DNA of 12,095 bases. It comes from Prevotella sp. GTDB taxonomy: Bacteria > Bacteroidota > Bacteroidia > Bacteroidales > Bacteroidaceae. Location: positions 1 to 12,095 of the forward strand of contig JAJQAI010000125.1 of NCBI GenBank assembly GCA_021203915.1, written 5' to 3'. Made by a program: the position numbers and the translations under genes. Positions 10,201-12,095 of the stretch are shown here, one piece after another; position 1 is the stretch's first letter, and every line of letters starts with the position of its first letter. The notes beneath the pieces were generated by a model. The model did no database searches. It saw only the letters and a list, made by a program, of their open reading frames with translations, and was not told the DNA's origin.

Positions 10201-12095
10201 CTTTCAATTCTTTAGACATTTCGCGCCAAGCCTGCGTGCTCTCTTTAATAGGTGTTAAGATTGAAGAAAGAATTTTTTTCCCTAAGGCAACAATGCCCAG
10301 CGCCAAAGCAGCGATAGCACCCGTCGGAAGATTATTTAGTCCAGTTATTAAAGAAGAAAGAGCTTTATAAATTGAAGACATTATATTGTCTGTAACAAAT
10401 TTTTGTTTTAATTCTTCCATTTCAGTTGACAGTTTTTGCGAACTATAAGCTAAGGTGTCAGTATATTTACTAAACTGAGCGTCACTTTTTCCCGCCGAAT
10501 CTGTCGCTTCTGCCTCTAGCTCTAAAGTGCGGTCATAATCATCTAAAAGGGCAATTAATCGAGATTGTTGTCGCGTCCCCGCAATTGTAGTAGCTAAATA
10601 TCTTTGCGTATTGCGGTCCAAATTATTCCATGAATTACCTAATTCATCAATAACAACATCCAAATTTTTAATTTGTCCTTGGGCATCTCTTAAAGAAATC
10701 CCGACAGATTGTAAAGCTTCATCTGTGCTATTAATACTTAATTCAGCATCCGCTTCATCATTACTTACATTGGTAGTCATTTGTGTGAAATTAGCAATAA
10801 TAGTTTTTAAAGAAGTCCCAATTGAACTAGCAGACTCTTGTGTTGTTTCAATTATTTTTGCTAAATACGCTGCTGTATTTTCATATGTCATCCCCGCATT
10901 TGCCGCAATACTTGCCGTTGCCGTCATAGCGGTCGCAATATCTTCTACTGTCGCAGCTGCATTGGCGGCGAGGTTTGAATATACGTCGACGACAGTATTA
11001 GCTTCATCCATTTCCATGTTAAAGCTACGTAGTGCGGCGGTAATTTCTGAGGTTGCCTAAGAAAAATCTATTCCGCCCAAAGTTGCTAATTTCATTGTTT
11101 GCTCTGTCAATTCCATTACCTCAACGGAATTTAATCCCTATTGGTAATACAGCGCACTAGCGTCAACGACGCTTTGTATAGATTGACCTAATTCTACCGC
11201 CATAGAACTGTACTGATCATAAGTCCCCCACATTTCTTTCATTGAATAGTTTGTCACCATCGCAATGCTAGCAAATGAACTATCTAAAGCCTTTACCTGC
11301 TGAACTGCGGCACTAAGACTTGCGATCATAGATTGCACTATTTGCCCCGGCTGTAGCCATTGCCCCAGCCCTACCATAGCAAAATCTAACGCATTAGATA
11401 TTTGTTTATTAGAAATATCAGATACCGAATATGAAGAGGCCATTTCTTTTGTCGCTTTTTTTGAAGAATTCATAGACTTTGTCATACTGTCAAATGTTTT
11501 TTTTGACGACTTTGTTTCTTCGTCTAAGTTATGCATATTTTGAGTAAGATTCCGCGCACTGGATGATGCTTCAATTGTCTTTTCGGTATAATCTTCTATT
11601 TTTTCATGAACGTTGGCTGTTTTATTTGTTAAGTCTTGTGCCTCTGAAGAGAAAGAGTTAGGTCCAACACCTGCGTTTCCTTCTCGGATGCTCGTTTTCT
11701 CTAGATTTATTTGATATAAGATTGACTAAATTTCTCTATTCAACTCTTCGCACGTAATAAGAAATCCTTGAAGATCTTTTCCTAAGCCACTTGGAACATC
11801 TGTGCGCAGCGCGTCGCTGCTTTCAGTTAACAGCTATACTTGCTTAGCCGCTTGCTCGGTTAACCGTTCTGCTTTAGATATATCTTGCTAGAAAGAGTTA
11901 AACACTGTTTGATATGTTTCTATTTTACTTTTTGCTTGGGTCAAAAAAGAATATTTTAAAAAACTTTCAATTTGCGCACCATCTTCTCCATTAGTTACCC
12001 CCGCAAATGGCCCAGTGGAAGCACTTCCTATAGGAAAATACTAATTATTAATTTCATTCAAAGCTTCTGCATATGTTCGGTCCACATTCTTGTTT
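4217..12095 (-). CDS. Phage tail tape measure protein, amber-recoded, N-terminus outside window
   Basis: One minus-strand frame stays open from the right edge to a TAA at 4217-4219, giving at least 2,625 residues once TAG is read as an amino acid. TAG occurs 32 times in frame (first bases on the plus strand at 4562, 4832, 5228, 5258, 5276, 5411, 5786, 5870, 5942, 5957, 6128, 6143, 6224, 6605, 6626, 7322, 7493, 7685, 7817, 8462, 8726, 8918, 9227, 9704, 9923, 10190, 11057, 11138, 11726, 11834, 11888, 12041); I found no in-frame TAA or TGA before the end. The conserved tape measure core lies around visible residues 285-425 (VKALDSSFASIAMVTNYS, then YYQ-TAG-GL, then ITAALRSFNMEMDEA). Hydrophobic helices follow at about 592-612, 1194-1212 and 1253-1275. 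Long Glu/Lys-rich coiled-coil stretches occur, for example 2130-2228. The end carries FASGGLVDFTGPAWVDG near 2517, typical of Bacillota phage tape measures. The family sets tail length and occupies the tail tube lumen. The identification is firm; only the start is missing. Confidence 0.95.

Noticed and set aside
76..11060. Plus-strand open frames of about 60-150 codons, for example 10611-11060, 8301-8693, 9183-9521 and 3992-4330
   Set aside because: Most lie opposite the long minus-strand tail genes and the rest overlap them partly. None shows a ribosome binding site I could recognise or a family-like sequence. AT-rich DNA with few plus-strand stops opposite Asp/Glu/Ser-rich coding explains them.
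294..11536. The minus-strand fragments as many separate short genes or a decayed prophage
   Set aside because: The breaks within a frame are all TAG and never TAA or TGA, the fragments continue in the same frame, and many would need to start at TTG or an internal ATG right after a stop without a ribosome binding site. Decay would not spare TAA and TGA.
294..12043. TAG as pyrrolysine or as leaky read-through of real stops
   Set aside because: About 1 percent of all codons are TAG, spread over structural genes and next to ordinary Gln codons, which is far too frequent for a special amino acid or occasional read-through.
1..12095. tRNA genes (including a suppressor tRNA), CRISPR arrays, insertion sequences, attachment sites
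   Set aside because: The window is almost completely filled by three coding regions. The two gaps (109 and about 50 bases) hold only hairpins and ribosome binding sites. No tRNA-like cloverleaf or repeat array was noticed by eye.

Overview
The window looks like part of the tail module of a tailed, siphovirus-like bacteriophage or prophage. All genes lie on the minus strand and are read from right to left. The DNA is AT-rich. The two ribosome binding sites seen are strong, near-consensus Shine-Dalgarno sequences (AGAGGTGAT and AGGGGGTGAT). That suits a Bacillota (Firmicutes) host better than Bacteroidota, which usually lack them; the host assignment is inference.

The dominant feature is the genetic code. 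Under the standard code the region breaks into about twenty fragments. Nearly all minus-strand fragments sit in one continuing frame and are separated by single TAG codons, never by TAA or TGA. I count 40 in-frame TAGs: 32 in the tape measure gene, 6 in the second gene and 2 in the third. With TAG read as an amino acid the fragments fuse into three long genes whose products resemble known tail proteins, and the two genes that end inside the window end with TAA. TAG most likely means glutamine (translation table 15), because one TAG falls on the second Q of a YYQQGL motif in the tape measure protein.

Layout, in transcription order: (1) 12095-4217, a giant tape measure protein, N-terminus outside the window, at least 2,625 residues; (2) 4108-4216, a 109-base gap with an intrinsic-type terminator hairpin and the ribosome binding site of the next gene; (3) 4107-881, an unusually large Dit-like distal tail protein of about 1,075 residues, broken near its N-terminus by an apparent -1 frame change that ends the first reading frame at a TGA; (4) 831-880, a short gap with a second hairpin and a very strong Shine-Dalgarno; (5) 830-1, the N-terminal part of a Tal-like tail-associated protein (baseplate hub/tail tip), continuing off the left edge.

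The order tape measure, Dit, Tal is the standard order of Gram-positive siphophage tail modules. The tape measure sets tail length and fills the tube, Dit forms the hub at the tail end, and Tal forms the tip that contacts the cell. No genes were seen on the plus strand, and no tRNA, integrase, CRISPR array, origin or insertion sequence was seen. A suppressor tRNA or other recoding machinery, if phage-encoded, must lie outside the window.
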